Source: Solirhodobacter olei
GTDB lineage: Bacteria; Pseudomonadota; Alphaproteobacteria; Rhodobacterales; Rhodobacteraceae
Assembly (NCBI RefSeq): GCF_004010155.1
Contig: NZ_RRYH01000015.1
Span: forward strand, 62,001 to 126,000
Direction: 5' to 3'
Length of the DNA stretch: 64,000 nt
The position numbers were made by a program, and so were the translations under genes. Below the pieces are notes generated by a model that saw only the letters and a program-made list of their open reading frames with translations, searched no databases and was not told the DNA's origin. Positions 7,630-17,311 of the stretch are shown here, piece after piece (the stretch's first letter is position 1; the number at the start of each line of letters is the position of its first letter).

Positions 7630-8567
7630 GCATGGCGGCGGCAATGGCGGTGGCGCTGGGAGTGGATTGGGGGCTCGGCTGGCCCGATCCGCTCTATCGT
7701 CGCATTGGCCATCCCGTGACCTGGATCGGTGCATTGATAGGGCGCCTGGACCGGGACTGGAACACGGCAGGCGCGCGGCCGGGGCGGGACCGGCTGTCGG
7801 GGCTCGCGGCGGCGCTTTTGGTCATTGCGGTGACCGTCGCCTTCGCCGCTGCAATCGCGGCGCTGCTGCCCGGCGATTGGGCAGGGCTGGTGCTGACGGG
7901 CGTTCTCGCCTGGCCGCTGGTCGCGGCCCGGTCGCTGGACGATCACGTGGCCCGCGTGGCCGAGCCGCTCGGCCGGGGCGACCTGCCCGGCGCGCGGCGC
8001 GCGGTGGCGATGATCGTGGGGCGGGACCCGGAGCGGCTCGACGCAGCGGGGGTTGCCCGAGCGGCGATCGAAAGCCTGGCGGAGAATGCCTCCGACGGGA
8101 TCGTGGCGCCGCTCTTCTGGGGGGCGATCTTTGGCCTGCCCGGGATCGCGGGGTACAAGGCGATCAACACGCTCGATTCGATGATCGGGCACCGCACCCC
8201 CCGACACGAGGCCTTCGGCTGGGCCGCGGCGCGCATCGACGATGTGGCGAACCTGATCCCGGCACGGCTTTGCGGGCTGATCTTCGCCGCGGTCTCGGCC
8301 CGCCCCCGCGCCTCGTGCGCGACGATGTGGCGGGACGCGGGCCACCACCGCTCGCCCAACGCGGGCTGGCCGGAGGCGGCGATGGCGGGGGGGCTCGGCA
8401 TTCGCCTCTCGGGCCCCCGGGTCTACGCGGACCGGCTTTCGGACGAGCCCTGGGTGAACGCCGGCGGCGGCGATCCGAATTCGGCTGGCATTTCGGCGGC
8501 ACTTGCGCTTTACCGCCGGGCGCTGGCGGCTCTGGCGGCGCTCCTGCTGCTTGCGGCGGCTCTGTGA
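7626..8567 (+). CDS. cobD: Adenosylcobinamide-phosphate synthase
   Basis: A 313-residue membrane protein (CobD in P. denitrificans, CbiB in Salmonella). It amidates adenosylcobyric acid with aminopropanol (phosphate). Conserved blocks are DPLYRRIGHPV near the start, IESLAENASDGIVAPLFW in the middle, NTLDSMIGH, and SPNAGWPEAAMAG toward the end. Several hydrophobic helices match the family. ATGA overlap with the kinase gene upstream and an eight-base gap to the cobC-bluB fusion downstream make a compact linker-and-lower-ligand operon: phosphatase, Thr kinase, CobD, Thr-P decarboxylase/BluB. Confidence 0.94.
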   Translation: MSMAAAMAVALGVDWGLGWPDPLYRRIGHPVTWIGALIGRLDRDWNTAGARPGRDRLSGLAAALLVIAVTVAFAAAIAALLPGDWAGLVLTGVLAWPLVAARSLDDHVARVAEPLGRGDLPGARRAVAMIVGRDPERLDAAGVARAAIESLAENASDGIVAPLFWGAIFGLPGIAGYKAINTLDSMIGHRTPRHEAFGWAAARIDDVANLIPARLCGLIFAAVSARPRASCATMWRDAGHHRSPNAGWPEAAMAGGLGIRLSGPRVYADRLSDEPWVNAGGGDPNSAGISAALALYRRALAALAALLLLAAAL

Positions 8568-8574
8568 GGGGATG

Positions 8575-10164
8575 ATGCGCGACCACGGCGGCAATCTGGA
8601 CGAGGCAATGGCGGGGTTCGGCGGCACGGCCGCGGACTGGATCGACCTGTCGACCGGAATCAACCGCCAGCCCTGGCCGGTGCCGCCACTGCCGCCAGAG
8701 GCCTGGACGGCGCTTCCCACCAAGCGCGCGCTTGCCGCACTGATCGAGGCGGCGCGCGGGGCCTGGGCCACCGAGGCGCCGATGGTGGCGCTGGCCGGCG
8801 CGCAGGCGGCGATCCAGCTGATCCCGCATCTCGCCCCCCCCGGCAGCGCAAGGGTACTGGCGCCGACCTATAACGAACATGCCGCTGCGCTGCGCGCCGC
8901 CGGATGGGCGGTCGAGGAGGTCTCGCGGCTGGAGGATCTGGCGGGTGCGGACCTCGCCGTGCTGGTCAACCCCAACAACCCCGACGGCCGGCGGATCGAG
9001 CCCGAGGCGCTTCTCGCGCTCCTGCCGCAGGTTGGGCGGCTGGTGGTGGACGAGAGCTTCGCCGACCCCGATCCGACGCTGTCGCTGGCCGCAGCCTGTG
9101 GCCGGCCCGGGCTGATCGTGCTGCGGTCCTTCGGCAAGTTCTGGGGGCTGGCGGGCGTGCGCCTCGGCTTCGCCATCGGCCCGGCCGCCGATATCGCGGC
9201 CATGGCCGAGCGCGCCGGCCCCTGGGCCGTCTCCGGCCCGGCGCTGGAGATCGGCCGGCGCGCGCTTCTTGACACCGCCTGGGCCGAGGCCACGCGCCAG
9301 CGCCTGGCCGAGGACACGCCGCGGCTTGACGCGCTGGTCGCCCGCGCGGGGTGGGAGTTGATCGGCGGCACCGGGCTTTTCCGCCTTTACCGCACGCCCG
9401 AAGGGGCGGCGGCGCAGGCGCGGCTCGCCCGCCACCGGATCTGGTCGCGAATCTTTCCGGCCCGGCCGGACTGGCTGCGCCTCGGCCTGCCTGGGAGCGA
9501 GGAGGAATGGCAGCGCATGGAAGCGGCGCTCGAAGACCCCAAGACCTTCGGCAGCGAGGAGGCGGAGGTGCTTTCGCGTCTCCTCCACTGGCGCCGCGAC
9601 GTGCGCCACTTCCGCCGCGATCCGGTGCCGGAGGAGGTGCTGCGGCGGCTGCGGGCGGCGGTCGACAGCGCGCCCTCTGTCGGCAACGCCCGGCCTTGGC
9701 GGATCTTCCGGGTGGAGGATGCGGGGCTGCGCTCGGCCGTGCGCGTGGAATTTGCCCGCTGCAACGGGGCGGCGGCTTCGCTCTATTCGGGCGATCAGGC
9801 GCAGACCTACGCCAAGCTAAAGCTCGCAGGCCTCGAGGCCGCGCCGGTGCAATTCGCCGTCTTCACCGTGACCGATCCGGACGCAGGGCATGGCCTCGGC
9901 CGCCAGACCATGCCGGAGACGCTGCGGCAGTCGACCGCGATGGCGATACATACGCTATGGCTCGCAGCGCGGGCCGAGAACCTCGGGCTCGGCATGGTCT
10001 CGATCGTCGAGCCGGGGCGGATGGAGGAGCTGTTCGACGTGCCGGAGGGCTGGGAGTTCGCGGCCTACCTCTGCCTTGGTTGGCCGGCCTTCAGCGACGA
10101 CACACCGCTTCTGCACCGCAATGGCTGGCAGCAGAACCTCGCGACCGACTGGGAGATTCGCTGA
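8575..10164 (+). CDS. cobC-bluB: Fused threonine-phosphate decarboxylase (CobC) and 5,6-dimethylbenzimidazole synthase (BluB)
   Basis: One uninterrupted 529-residue frame carries two cobalamin enzymes. Residues about 1-320 are a PLP fold-type I aminotransferase-like domain with LVNPNNPDG, VVDESFADP and the PLP-lysine region SFGKFWGLAGVRLGF. This matches CobC (CobD of Salmonella), which makes aminopropanol phosphate. Residues about 325-529 match BluB, the flavin-destroying enzyme that makes the lower ligand, with RRDVRHFRRDPVP, APSVGNARPWR, YAKLKLAGLEAAP, GHGLGRQTMPET and TLWLAARAENLGLG. Each half has normal single-protein length. An in-frame ATG at 9517, ten bases after GGAGGA, could also start a separate BluB of 215 residues. 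ATG 8572 is an alternative first codon. Confidence 0.9.
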   Translation: MRDHGGNLDEAMAGFGGTAADWIDLSTGINRQPWPVPPLPPEAWTALPTKRALAALIEAARGAWATEAPMVALAGAQAAIQLIPHLAPPGSARVLAPTYNEHAAALRAAGWAVEEVSRLEDLAGADLAVLVNPNNPDGRRIEPEALLALLPQVGRLVVDESFADPDPTLSLAAACGRPGLIVLRSFGKFWGLAGVRLGFAIGPAADIAAMAERAGPWAVSGPALEIGRRALLDTAWAEATRQRLAEDTPRLDALVARAGWELIGGTGLFRLYRTPEGAAAQARLARHRIWSRIFPARPDWLRLGLPGSEEEWQRMEAALEDPKTFGSEEAEVLSRLLHWRRDVRHFRRDPVPEEVLRRLRAAVDSAPSVGNARPWRIFRVEDAGLRSAVRVEFARCNGAAASLYSGDQAQTYAKLKLAGLEAAPVQFAVFTVTDPDAGHGLGRQTMPETLRQSTAMAIHTLWLAARAENLGLGMVSIVEPGRMEELFDVPEGWEFAAYLCLGWPAFSDDTPLLHRNGWQQNLATDWEIR

Positions 10165-10168
10165 CCTC

Positions 10169-11614
10169 TCAGCGCGCGAGCGCGAAGAGGCCGTCGAGAT
10201 CGAGATGCGCCTCGAGATGCGCAGCGAGATCGTCGAGCGTCTCCTCCACCCCCGCCCGGTAGTCGAGGCCGGAGCTCTGCGCACCGAGCCGGTCGAGGAA
10301 CGCGCGGCGGAAGCCGTCGACCGAGAACATGCCGTGAAGGTAACTCCCCATCACCCGCCCGTCAGCGGAAACCGCGCCTTCCGCCTGGCCTGCAACCTCG
10401 GCGAAGGGCCGGGCACAGTCCGTGCCCCGAGTGCGCCCAATGTGGATCTCGTAGCCGTCGAACTCCGTCCCCGTGGCGGTGTGGCGGGCAGAGACGCGGG
10501 TCAGGGTTTTGTCGCCGCCCATTACGGTCTCGACATCCAGAAGCCCGAGGCCCGGGCTCTCGCCTGCCGGCCCCTCTATCCCCTTCGGGTCGTCGATCCG
10601 CGTCCCGAGCATCTGGAAGCCGCCGCAGATCCCCAGCACCGCCCCACCGCGGCGGCGGTGCGCGGCGAGGTCGATGTCCCAGCCCTGCGCACGCAGATAT
10701 GCGAGGTCGCCACGGGTCGATTTGCTGCCGGGCAGGATGACGAGGTCGGTGTCGCCCGGCAGCGCCTCTCCCGCGCGCAGCATGGTGACGCTGACGCCTG
10801 GCTCGGCAGAGAGCGGGTCGAGATCATCGAAATTGGCAATGCGGGAAAGCGCGAGGCAGACCACCCGGAACGGCCCGCCTTCGGCGGCGCGCCCGAGGTC
10901 GAGCGCGTCCTCCGCCGGCAGGCGCGAGGCGCCGGGAAACCACGGCAGCACGCCGTAGCCACGCCACCCTGTCCGGTCTTCGATCAGACGGTAGCCGTCG
11001 TCGAAGAGCCGGGGATCGCCGCGGAACTTGTTGATCAGGAACCCCGCGACGAGCGCCGCGTCCTCGGGGTCGAGCACGGCCTGCGTGCCTACGACCTGGG
11101 CGATCACCCCGCCGCGGTCGATGTCGCCTGTCAGCACCACCGGCACGCCAGCGGCGCGCGCGAAGCCCATGTTGGCGATGTCGCCCGCGCGCAGGTTCAC
11201 CTCTGCCGGGCTGCCCGCGCCTTCGACGAGGACGAGATCGTGGGCCGCCTTGAGGCGGTTGAAGGATTCTAGCACCGGCGCCATCAGCTCGGGCTTGCGC
11301 CGGGAGTAGTCGCGCGCCCGCATGGTCCCGATGCGGCGGCCCTGAACGATCACCTGCGCGCCGAGGTCGGTTTCGGGCTTCAGCAGAACCGGGTTCATGT
11401 CGGTCACCGGCTCCAGCCCCGAGGCAAGCGCCTGAAGCGCCTGGGCGCGGCCGATCTCCCCCCCGTCGGCGGTCACGGCTGCGTTGTTCGACATATTCTG
11501 CGGCTTGAACGGTGCCACCGTCAGCCCACGCCGCCGCGCCGCGCGGCAGAGGCCTGCGACTAGCATCGACTTGCCCACGTTCGAGCCGCAGCCCTGGATC
11601 ATCAGCGCCGGCAT
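10169..11614 (-). CDS. cobQ: Cobyric acid synthase, glutamine-hydrolysing
   Basis: A 481-residue enzyme that amidates four side chains (b, d, e, g) of adenosylcobyrinic acid a,c-diamide using glutamine and ATP. The N-terminal ATP-binding domain has [12 protein letters not shown] and [10 protein letters not shown]. The C-terminal glutamine-amidotransferase-like half has [11 protein letters not shown] and the nucleophile-cysteine turn [10 protein letters not shown]. Length is normal. It converges on the cobC-bluB gene with a four-base gap and lies 75 bases downstream of cobO on the same strand, so cobO-cobQ probably form a small operon. Confidence 0.96.
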   Translation of the reverse strand: MPALMIQGCGSNVGKSMLVAGLCRAARRRGLTVAPFKPQNMSNNAAVTADGGEIGRAQALQALASGLEPVTDMNPVLLKPETDLGAQVIVQGRRIGTMRARDYSRRKPELMAPVLESFNRLKAAHDLVLVEGAGSPAEVNLRAGDIANMGFARAAGVPVVLTGDIDRGGVIAQVVGTQAVLDPEDAALVAGFLINKFRGDPRLFDDGYRLIEDRTGWRGYGVLPWFPGASRLPAEDALDLGRAAEGGPFRVVCLALSRIANFDDLDPLSAEPGVSVTMLRAGEALPGDTDLVILPGSKSTRGDLAYLRAQGWDIDLAAHRRRGGAVLGICGGFQMLGTRIDDPKGIEGPAGESPGLGLLDVETVMGGDKTLTRVSARHTATGTEFDGYEIHIGRTRGTDCARPFAEVAGQAEGAVSADGRVMGSYLHGMFSVDGFRRAFLDRLGAQSSGLDYRAGVEETLDDLAAHLEAHLDLDGLFALAR

Positions 11615-11689
11615 CGCGCGCTCCCCGCCCCGTCCATCACGCTCATCTTACTCGTGTTCCAAATATCCCGGGGCGCTGCCCTCTGACGC

Positions 11690-12307
11690 TCAGAACTCCA
11701 CCCCCGCCTGCGCCTTGATTCCGGCGCGGAACGGGTGCTTGACCAGCGTCATCTCGGTCACCAGGTCGGCGGCTTCGATCAGCCCCTCGGCGGCGTTGCG
11801 GCCGGTAAGGACGACATGGGTCATCTCGGGCTTCTCCTCGCGCAGGAAGGCGATCACGGCCTCGATGTCGAGGTATTCGTAGCGTAGCGCGATATTGATC
11901 TCGTCAAGAAGCACCATGCGGATCGACGGATCGCGGATCAGCTCCTTGGCCTTCTCCCAGCCCGCCTCGGCGGCGGCGATGTCGCGGGCGCGGTCCTGGG
12001 TTTCCCAGGTGAAGCCCTCGCCCATGGCGTGGAACTGGCAGAGATCCCCGAAATGCTCGGTCAGGAGCCGCCGCTCGCCCGTGTCCCAGGCGCCCTTTAT
12101 GAACTGGACGACCGCACAGGGCATGCCATGAGCGATGCACCGCAGGATCATGCCGAAGCCGGAGGAGGACTTGCCCTTGCCGGGGCCGGTGTGGACGATG
12201 ATCAGGCCCTTCTCGCCGGTCTTCTCGGCCATCATCCGGTCGCGCGCGGCCTTGATCTTCGCCTTCTTGGCGGCGTGCTCTTCCTCGCTGACGGGTTTGC
12301 GGCCCAT
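11690..12307 (-). CDS. cobO: Cob(I)yrinic acid a,c-diamide adenosyltransferase
   Basis: A 205-residue corrinoid adenosyltransferase of the CobO/BtuR/CobA type, attaching the 5'-deoxyadenosyl ligand to reduced cobalt. The P-loop IVHTGPGKGKSSSGFG lies near residue 40, with VVQFIKGAW, LLDEINIALRY and VVLTGRNA following. The start at 12307 (MGRKPVSEEEH) is preceded by AAGGAG. A longer open frame to 12472 would run through the riboswitch region on the opposite strand and shows no family similarity. It is divergent from the main cobalamin operon and upstream of cobQ. Confidence 0.95.
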   Translation of the reverse strand: MGRKPVSEEEHAAKKAKIKAARDRMMAEKTGEKGLIIVHTGPGKGKSSSGFGMILRCIAHGMPCAVVQFIKGAWDTGERRLLTEHFGDLCQFHAMGEGFTWETQDRARDIAAAEAGWEKAKELIRDPSIRMVLLDEINIALRYEYLDIEAVIAFLREEKPEMTHVVLTGRNAAEGLIEAADLVTEMTLVKHPFRAGIKAQAGVEF

Positions 12308-12360
12308 TGCGTCGCTCCTTGTTCTTGACAACAGGGGGCATCCTGCCACACCTGACGCCA

Positions 12361-12537
12361 TGCTGGTGCCCGGCTTGCGTCGGGCCGAAGAGGGAATGCG
12401 ACAGGGGAAACCCCGAGCGCAGCCGCCCCCGCGACCGTGACCGGAGAGGTCGCCCGATGCCACTGGTCCCATAGACCGGGAAGGCGGGCGGCCGCAGGGC
12501 CGAGAGGCTCATATCCGTTAGCCGGGAGACCTGCCAG
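12361..12537 (+). promoter_or_regulatory. Cobalamin (B12) riboswitch leading the main cob operon
   Basis: The plus strand shows the B12 riboswitch core: GGTGCC at 12365, GAATGCGACAGGGGAAACCCC, then AGCCGCCCCCGCGACCGTGA, GCCACTGG, GGGAAGGCGGGCGG, and the B12 box AGCCGGGAGACCTGCC (12520-12535). It lies 110 bases before the first gene of the operon (12648) and fills much of the gene-free stretch 12308-12647 between divergent cobO and DUF1636. It should repress DUF1636-cobW-cobN and the downstream cob genes when adenosylcobalamin is abundant. Nothing else was recognised in this gap. Confidence 0.93.
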
Positions 12538-12647
12538 CGGCAAGACTGACCGGGCGGCCGGGGTGCGCCGCGACGGACGGTGGTGTGGCCTTACGGCCCG
12601 TCCTCGTCTCGCATGCCCCCACGGCCGCCGCCGACCGAGAGGACCCG

Positions 12648-13006
12648 ATGGGCGCGACGCTCCATGTCTGCATCACCTGCCGCGCCGGGCGAGAGCCGGT
12701 GGAAGGGATGCCCTGCCCCGGCGCGCGCCTGCTGGCCGCGCTTCAGGCCGGGCACTGCCCCGAGGGCGTGACGATCCGCCCGGTCGAGTGCCTGTCTGCC
12801 TGCAACACCGGCGCCGCCGTCGCGCTCTCCGCCCCGGGGCGGTGGAGCTATGTCTACGGCCGGCTGGCCCCCGAGGATGCGCCCGACATCCTCGCCGGGG
12901 CCGCAGCCTATGCCCGCGCGCCGAACGGCCTCGTGCCCTGGCGCGAGCGGCCCGTGATCTTCCGCAAGCAATCCATCGCCAGAATCCCCCCGCAGGAGCC
13001 CGCGCC

Positions 13007-13010
<4 letters not shown>
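12648..13010 (+). CDS. DUF1636 family protein, cysteine-rich, thioredoxin-like ferredoxin fold suspected
   Basis: A 120-residue protein with six cysteines (C8, C11, C23, C37, C48, C52). The CITC pair near the N-terminus and the later ECLSAC resemble the cysteine spacing of thioredoxin-like [2Fe-2S] ferredoxins, so it may bind a cluster or metal. The start at 12648 is preceded by GAGAGGA. It is the first gene after the B12 riboswitch and overlaps cobW by ATGA. That position ties it to cobalt delivery, cobaltochelation or redox steps of B12 synthesis. Its biochemical role is not known to me, and the proposed link is from context only. Confidence 0.78.
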
Positions 13011-14041
<1,031 letters not shown>

Positions 14042-14056
14042 GGGAGCGCGCGCGCC

Positions 14057-17000
14057 GTGCATGTCGTCTTCCGCGAGAGTCATGGACTGGAGGAAACCGA
14101 GACCCCGCAGGATCTCGGCCAGGATCCGGCCGATCTCGTGGTGCTCTCGTTTTCCGACAGTGACCTTGGCGCCTTCGCGGCGGGCTGGCACCGCGCGCGG
14201 GAGGCGGGGAGCACCCTGCCCTCGCTGCGCCTCGCCAACCTGGTGGCGCTGCGCCATCCGCTGTCAGTCGACACCTATGCCGAGCGGACGCTCGACGGTG
14301 CCAGGGCGGTGCTGGTCCGGCTGATCGGCGGCGAGGCCTATTGGAGCTACGGCCTCTCGACGCTGCGCGATCTCGCCCAACGGAAGGGCGTGGCGCTGGC
14401 CGTGCTGCCCGCCGACGGGCGCGAGGATCCGGCGCTCGATGCCTATTCGACGCTTCCCACCTCCACCCTCCGCCGGCTCTCGGCGCTGTGTGACGCCGGC
14501 GGCGCGGTTGCCGCGCAGGCGGCGCTGGCGCAGCTTTCGCTTGCCGCAGGCCTCTATGCCGGACCGGTCGCGGGCGCAAAGACGGTGCCGGAGGTCGGGC
14601 TATACCTGCCCGGGCGGGGCGTCGTGGCCGCGCTGCCGGAGGATCCGCGGCCGGCGGCGGCGGTCACGTTCTACCGAGCCTATCTGACGGCGGCGGATCT
14701 CGGCCCGATCGACGCGCTGATTGGGGCACTGGAAGCGGAAGGCTTTGCCGCTTACGGCCTTTTCGCGCCCTCGCTGAAGGCCCCGAGCGCCGCGCCGCTG
14801 GTTTCCGAGCTTCTGGCTGCGCATCCGCCCGCTGTCATCGTCAATGCGACCGCCTTCTCGGCGCAGGGGGCGGAGGGGCGCTCGCCGCTCGACGGGCCGG
14901 GGGCGCCGGTGTTCCAGGTGGCACTCTCGACCGCGCGGCGGCGGGACTGGGCAGGTTCGGATCGCGGGCTGTCGCCGGCCGACCTCGCCATGCATGTGGT
15001 GTTGCCGGAGGTGGACGGGCGGCTCTTCGCAGGCGCCGTCAGCTTCAAGGCGCCGACGCCGCGCGATGACGCGCTGCAATATTCGCGCTTCGTGCATCGG
15101 GCCGAGCCCGAGCAGGTGGCCCGCGCCGCCGCCCGGGTGGCGGGCTGGCAGCGGCTTGCCGCAACCCCGGCGGCGGAGCGGGAGCTGGCGCTGATCCTCT
15201 CCACCTACCCCGGACGGGCGCATCAGATGGCCCATGCCGTCGGGCTAGATGCCTTGGCCTCGGCCGAGGCGATCCTCTCCGATCTCGCCACGGCGGGCTA
15301 CGCGATTGGCCCCGAGGCCGGGCTGGCAGCGCGGCTGGGGGTCGAGACGCTGGCCTGGTCGCTCGCCGATTACCGCACAGCACTTGCCACCCTGCCCGAG
15401 GCGTTGCGCGAGCAGCTCACCGAGGCCTGGGGCGCGCCGGAGGACGACCCGGCGGTGCGCGACGGCGCCTTCCACTTCCCGGCCCTCGCGCTTGGCCGCG
15501 TGCTCGTCGCACTGCAGCCCGAGCGTGGGCGCCGCGCCGGGCGGGAGGAGAGCTACCACGACCTCGCCGCCACGCCGCGGCACGCCTATGTGGCCTTCTA
15601 CCTGTGGCTGCGCGCTCGGGGGCTGGCGGCGCTCGTCCATATCGGCGCGCACGGGACGCTGGAATGGCTCCCGGGCAAGTCGGTCGCGCTATCTGCCGAT
15701 TGCTGGCCGGAGGCGCTGACCGGCGCGATGCCGGTGATTTACCCGTTCATAGTCAATGACCCCGGCGAGGCGGCGCAGGCCAAGCGGCGGCTTGGCGCAG
15801 TCACCCTAGGCCACCTGCCGCCGCCGCTCGTCGCCTCTGCCCTGCCGGAGGCGCTGTCTCGGCTCGAAAGCCTCCTGGACGAATATTCCACCGCCGACGG
15901 GCTCGACCCGGCGCGGCGGGGCCGGCTGGTCGCCGCGATCCGAGAGGAGGCGCGCGCCCGGGGGGTGGAGGAGGACCTGGCGCTGCCGCCCGGCGCGAGC
16001 GCGGCAGAGGCGATCACCCGGATCGACCGTTTCGTCTGCGATCTGAAGGAAAGCCGGTTCGGCGAGGGGCTCCACGTCTTCGGGCGCGGCGCCTGCGGGG
16101 CGGAGGAGCGCACCGGGCTTCTGGCCGCGCTTGACGGCCGGCGGGTCGCGCCCGGGCCCTCCGGCTCGCCGGCACGGGGGCGGTCGGATGTGCTGCCCAC
16201 GGGGCGCAACCTCTTCGCCGTCGATCCGCGCGCGGTGCCGACGCGCGCCGCCCATGCGCAGGGCGTGAAGCTCGCCGAGGAGCTGATCCGCCGCCACCTG
16301 CAGGACCAGGGCGACTGGCCACGGGGGCTGGTGGTAGACCTCTGGGGCTCTGCCACGATGCGGACGGCGGGCGAGGATTTCGCCATGGCGCTGCACCTCG
16401 CCGGCCTCGCGCCCGTCTGGGACGAGGGCTCCTCTCGCGTTTCGGGGTTCGAGGTGATCCCGCCGGCGCTGCTCGGCCGGCCGCGGATCGACGTGACGCT
16501 GCGGGTTTCCGGCCTCTTCCGCGACATCTTTCCCGGCCTTGCCCAGCTTTTCGAGGCGGGTGCCGCGGCGCTGGCGGAGCGCGACGAGGATCCGGCTGAA
16601 AACCCCTATGCCGCGCTCAGCCCTCGCGTCTTCGGGCCGAAGCCCGGGGCCTATGGCCTTGGCATCGCGGCAGATCCCACCGATTTCAGCGATGCCGCGC
16701 GCGCGGCGGCGGGCGCGGCCTGGCTGGCCGCTTCCGCCTGGGCGATCGGCGCGGACGGGGCGAGCCGCGAGGCCCGTTCGGCGCTGGAGGCCCGCGTGGG
16801 CACGGCCGATGCCTTCGTCCATTCCCAGGATCTGGCGGAGACGGACCTGCTGCTGGCCGAGGATTTTGCCGCCCATGAGGCCGGGATCGCCGCCGCCGCC
16901 GCGCGGCTCGGGCGCCCCGCGCCCGCGCTCTACCACCTCGACGCGACCAACCCGGAGACGCCGCGGGCCCGGGCGCTTTCCGAAGAGATCGCCCGCGTCG

Positions 17001-17311
17001 TGCGCGCCCGCGCCGCCAACCCGACCTGGGCCGAGGGGATGATGCGCCACGGCTTTCGCGGCGGGGCGGAGATCGCGGCGACGCTCGACCATCTCGCCGC
17101 CTTCGCCCATCTCGCCCGCGCCGTGCCGCCGCATCTCTTCGACCTCTACCACGAGGCGACGCTGGGCCGGCCCGAGGTGGCGGAGTTCCTTGCCCGGGAA
17201 AACCCGGCGGCGCTGGCGCGGATGAACGAGACCTTCGCGGCGCTCCGCGAGGCCGGGCTCTGGATCACCCGGCGCAACTCCATCGCCGCGGCGCTGGAGG
17301 GGCGGGCATGA
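14057..17311 (+). CDS. cobN: Aerobic cobaltochelatase large subunit CobN
   Basis: A 1084-residue large subunit of the ATP-dependent chelatase that inserts Co2+ into hydrogenobyrinic acid a,c-diamide; it is related to ChlH/BchH. Family blocks include LGQDPADLVVLSFSD near the N-terminus, LYLPGRG, LIVNDPGEAAQAKRR (around residue 560-575), HIGAHGTLEWLPGKSVAL, and the C-terminal GMMRHGFRGGAEIA. It is somewhat shorter than the roughly 1275-residue P. denitrificans protein, but ends look intact. The start is GTG at 14057, following GAGGGAG. The AAA+ partners CobS and CobT are not in this window and must be encoded elsewhere for activity. Confidence 0.94.
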   Translation: MHVVFRESHGLEETETPQDLGQDPADLVVLSFSDSDLGAFAAGWHRAREAGSTLPSLRLANLVALRHPLSVDTYAERTLDGARAVLVRLIGGEAYWSYGLSTLRDLAQRKGVALAVLPADGREDPALDAYSTLPTSTLRRLSALCDAGGAVAAQAALAQLSLAAGLYAGPVAGAKTVPEVGLYLPGRGVVAALPEDPRPAAAVTFYRAYLTAADLGPIDALIGALEAEGFAAYGLFAPSLKAPSAAPLVSELLAAHPPAVIVNATAFSAQGAEGRSPLDGPGAPVFQVALSTARRRDWAGSDRGLSPADLAMHVVLPEVDGRLFAGAVSFKAPTPRDDALQYSRFVHRAEPEQVARAAARVAGWQRLAATPAAERELALILSTYPGRAHQMAHAVGLDALASAEAILSDLATAGYAIGPEAGLAARLGVETLAWSLADYRTALATLPEALREQLTEAWGAPEDDPAVRDGAFHFPALALGRVLVALQPERGRRAGREESYHDLAATPRHAYVAFYLWLRARGLAALVHIGAHGTLEWLPGKSVALSADCWPEALTGAMPVIYPFIVNDPGEAAQAKRRLGAVTLGHLPPPLVASALPEALSRLESLLDEYSTADGLDPARRGRLVAAIREEARARGVEEDLALPPGASAAEAITRIDRFVCDLKESRFGEGLHVFGRGACGAEERTGLLAALDGRRVAPGPSGSPARGRSDVLPTGRNLFAVDPRAVPTRAAHAQGVKLAEELIRRHLQDQGDWPRGLVVDLWGSATMRTAGEDFAMALHLAGLAPVWDEGSSRVSGFEVIPPALLGRPRIDVTLRVSGLFRDIFPGLAQLFEAGAAALAERDEDPAENPYAALSPRVFGPKPGAYGLGIAADPTDFSDAARAAAGAAWLAASAWAIGADGASREARSALEARVGTADAFVHSQDLAETDLLLAEDFAAHEAGIAAAAARLGRPAPALYHLDATNPETPRARALSEEIARVVRARAANPTWAEGMMRHGFRGGAEIAATLDHLAAFAHLARAVPPHLFDLYHEATLGRPEVAEFLARENPAALARMNETFAALREAGLWITRRNSIAAALEGRA

